A stretch of DNA of 64,000 nucleotides, taken from contig BFEA01000396.1 in the NCBI GenBank assembly GCA_003427395.1, positions 1,220,909 through 1,284,908 on the forward strand, given 5' to 3'. This DNA is from Chara braunii (Eukaryota; Streptophyta; Charophyceae; Charales; Characeae). Numbering within the stretch: the first letter of the stretch is position 1; the number at the start of each line of letters is the position of its first letter. Of this stretch, positions 62,645 to 64,000 are shown one piece after another. The position numbers and the translations under genes are program-made. The notes below the pieces were generated by a model that was not told the origin of the DNA, ran no database searches, and saw only the letters and a program-made list of their open reading frames with translations.

Positions 62645-63020
62645 AAGAATTTTTTTTATTTTTTATTTTTGCCACAAACTGGGAACTGGGCCCAGCGTCC
62701 CATAAAGTGTACGTTCAGAAAACTCGTCAGAAAATTTCATGAAAATGAGACTAGGAACCTACAAGAAAAAAATTGAGATACCGGGGTCATTACCCGGCTT
62801 TCGCTCATAGATATTGGAGCTACTTCAGACATGTCTACGACAACTTCATGATTAAGCAGAATTCAGAAATGACTCAGAAGAACCCCCATCAATTCACTTT
62901 ACCTCACTCCAGCAAGACTGACTGCAGCGGAGCCACCATCTCTGCTACTGCTATACCATGCTCCCATCCTACCAGCTAGCCCCCTCACTGGTAGGATGTG
63001 TGATAACCCACCATCTTGTC
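62645..63020 (-). mobile_element. Short non-coding retroposon, minus-strand copy
   Basis: The reverse complement matches 12645-13045 throughout (GATGGTGGGTTATCAC, CCTACCAGTGA, GGGTAGGATGGGAG, CGGGTAATG). It ends in the hairpin at 62678-62696 followed by an A/T-rich tail. Confidence 0.75.
62678..62696 (-). other. 3'-tail RNA hairpin, copy 15 (compensatory variant)
   Basis: ACTGGG-AACTGGG-CCCAGC on the plus strand; inner pair G-C on both arms. Confidence 0.7.
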
Positions 63021-63300
63021 TTTTTTTTTTTTTTTTTTTTTTTTTTTGGAAATGGCCCGTTCGATATCCCTCTATCCTGGCGGTGGTAGGAGACCCGCGA
63101 GAATTGNNNNNNNNNNNNNNNNNNNNNNNNNNNNNNNNTTTTTTAAGAGCCCATGTGCAAGACCTCCATCCTGGTGGTGGTAAGAGAACCACCAAGATTG
63201 AGGCTTTGCCTGGCGGGCCGCTCCATCTATTGGTGGGGAGCATCACCTGCTAGAAAACGGGTCCAGCGTCCCATGATACATTTTGAATACATCTTTAATA
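63021..63300 (-). mobile_element. LINE-type 3' tail(s) with internal N gap
   Basis: T run 63020-63047, CTATCCTGGCGGTGGTAGGA, N gap, a shorter T run, CATCCTGGTGGTGGTAAGAG, GCTCCATCTATTGGTGGGGA and the hairpin at 63249-63267. The two CCTGGYGGTGGTA segments suggest two overlapping tails. Confidence 0.55.
63249..63267 (-). other. 3'-tail RNA hairpin, copy 16
   Basis: GCTAGA-AAACGGG-TCCAGC, one mismatched pair. Confidence 0.6.
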
Positions 63301-63326
63301 GCTCAATAGAACAGGTGCCGCCCTAT

Positions 63327-63345
63327 GCTGGAAACCGGGTCCAGC
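63327..63345 (-). other. 3'-tail RNA hairpin, copy 17
   Basis: GCTGGA-AACCGGG-TCCAGC, perfect consensus. Confidence 0.75.
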
Positions 63346-63499
63346 GTCCCATCTCAAGGTCATCAAACCTTCACTGCCTTGCCTATCCTGCAGCTGGGTC
63401 GAGAGTTGGAGAGAGGCACTGGGGGGCACCAGTGGGATTTCCCTCCATCTCTAAACCCCTGCCATCCACCCTACTGTCCAGAGGGCGCCCAGGAGTGAG

Positions 63500-63535
63500 A
63501 ATGCAGAATGCAAAATGCAGAATGCAGAATGAAAA
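63500..63535. repeat. Short tandem repeat GCAGAAT(G/A)
   Basis: About five units of GAATGCA/GCAGAAT type. Confidence 0.75.
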
Positions 63536-63577
63536 TACCGAGCGAAATACAAAAAGCAATGCATCTGGAGTGTATCT

Positions 63578-63596
63578 GCTGGAAACCGGGTCCAGC
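63578..63596 (-). other. 3'-tail RNA hairpin, copy 18
   Basis: GCTGGA-AACCGGG-TCCAGC, perfect consensus. Flanking sequence does not resemble the other tails beyond the hairpin and GGGAC. Confidence 0.7.
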
Positions 63597-63599
63597 GTC

Positions 63600-64000
63600 C
63601 CATGGATAGCGTCTCCGCCTGAGAAACATTCAACAGAACATTCCTTGATAGCACATTACCCCACAACATTCCTTGATAGCACATTACCCCACCTATCTCA
63701 AATCCGTTACTTGCACTCCTTGCAGGTGCCCCGATTGCAGACCAGAGCAACAACAACAGGAGGTTCTGAAGGAGGTTCTGAACCCAGCAACCATCTAACT
63801 GAAGATTTGGTCAGTATAGAGACTCAGCCTTGCAGCCTGCTGAGTCGAGAAACGGTCTGCGAGTGATTGTGAGCCCAGCAGCTAGCTCAAACCAACAGAA
63901 GGAACAGCTGTGAAACAGATAGCACGGCGATCTCTTATGTTCTGGGTGTATGTGTCTACTGGCGTCTCGACTCATGTCACTGGTAGTGTTTCCGCCAGGG
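63600..64000. other. Unassigned sequence
   Basis: Contains a 25-bp direct repeat, ACATTCCTTGATAGCACATT, at about 63640 and 63666. No gene recognised. Confidence 0.5.

Noticed and set aside
1218-63596. The GGGAC hairpin sequence as a trans-spliced leader
   Set aside because: The recurring 24-mer at varied junctions resembles a leader, but it lies at the 3' end before A-tails, shows stem covariation, and has no donor-site context.

Overview
This is a nuclear, eukaryotic, gene-poor and transposon-dense window. Almost every coding signal belongs to a retrotransposon: L1-type non-LTR elements (LINEs) with an apurinic-like endonuclease, a reverse transcriptase (RT), a C-terminal zinc-knuckle domain and a plant-style ORF1 with a zinc knuckle. 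Together with a plant-mitochondrion-like rps12 fragment, this points to a green plant or streptophyte alga. A charophyte such as Chara is my guess, from the style of the elements, and is not proven. Four runs of N (20616-20753, 30919-31419, 45430-46077, 63107-63138) mark assembly gaps, mostly beside simple repeats.

Layout. 218-675: Harbinger-like MITE. 1093-8787: LINE A, minus strand, nearly complete, bounded by a TGTAGTGC target duplication and truncated inside ORF1. 8.8-14.7 kb: non-coding sequence with several interspersed and tandem repeats. 14.7-18.65 kb: an 84-bp satellite array split by a 3.19-kb LTR-like insertion. 18.6-25.9 kb: mostly unassigned, with isolated LINE 3' tails, a foldback repeat, an Asn-rich ORF and an intact hammerhead ribozyme at 24567-24612. 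26.0-39.15 kb: LINE B, minus strand, split by a 4.86-kb hAT-like transposon (26899-31759) that carries a mitochondrial rps12 fragment. 39.15-43.4 kb: a pile-up of LINE fragments on both strands. 43.4-50.75 kb: LINE C, minus strand, with a 1.42-kb hAT-like insertion. 51.6-56.2 kb: stacked LINE 3' tails and LINE D (a different LINE lineage, with an intact RT core), preceded by a tRNA-like sequence. 56640-57118: a second Harbinger-like MITE with perfect TIRs. 57-60 kb: tandem duplications and microsatellites. 60.3-64 kb: retroposed repeats related to those at 11-13 kb.

The most notable signal is a short RNA hairpin, consensus GCTGGACCCGGTTTCCAGC after GGGAC. I count 18 copies, most of them in the 3' tails of LINEs from different lineages and of short non-coding retroposons, on both strands and usually a short distance upstream of the A-tail. 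Several copies carry paired, compensatory changes in the stem. It behaves like a shared 3' recognition structure for LINE reverse transcription that non-autonomous elements also carry. No convincing single-copy host gene is present.
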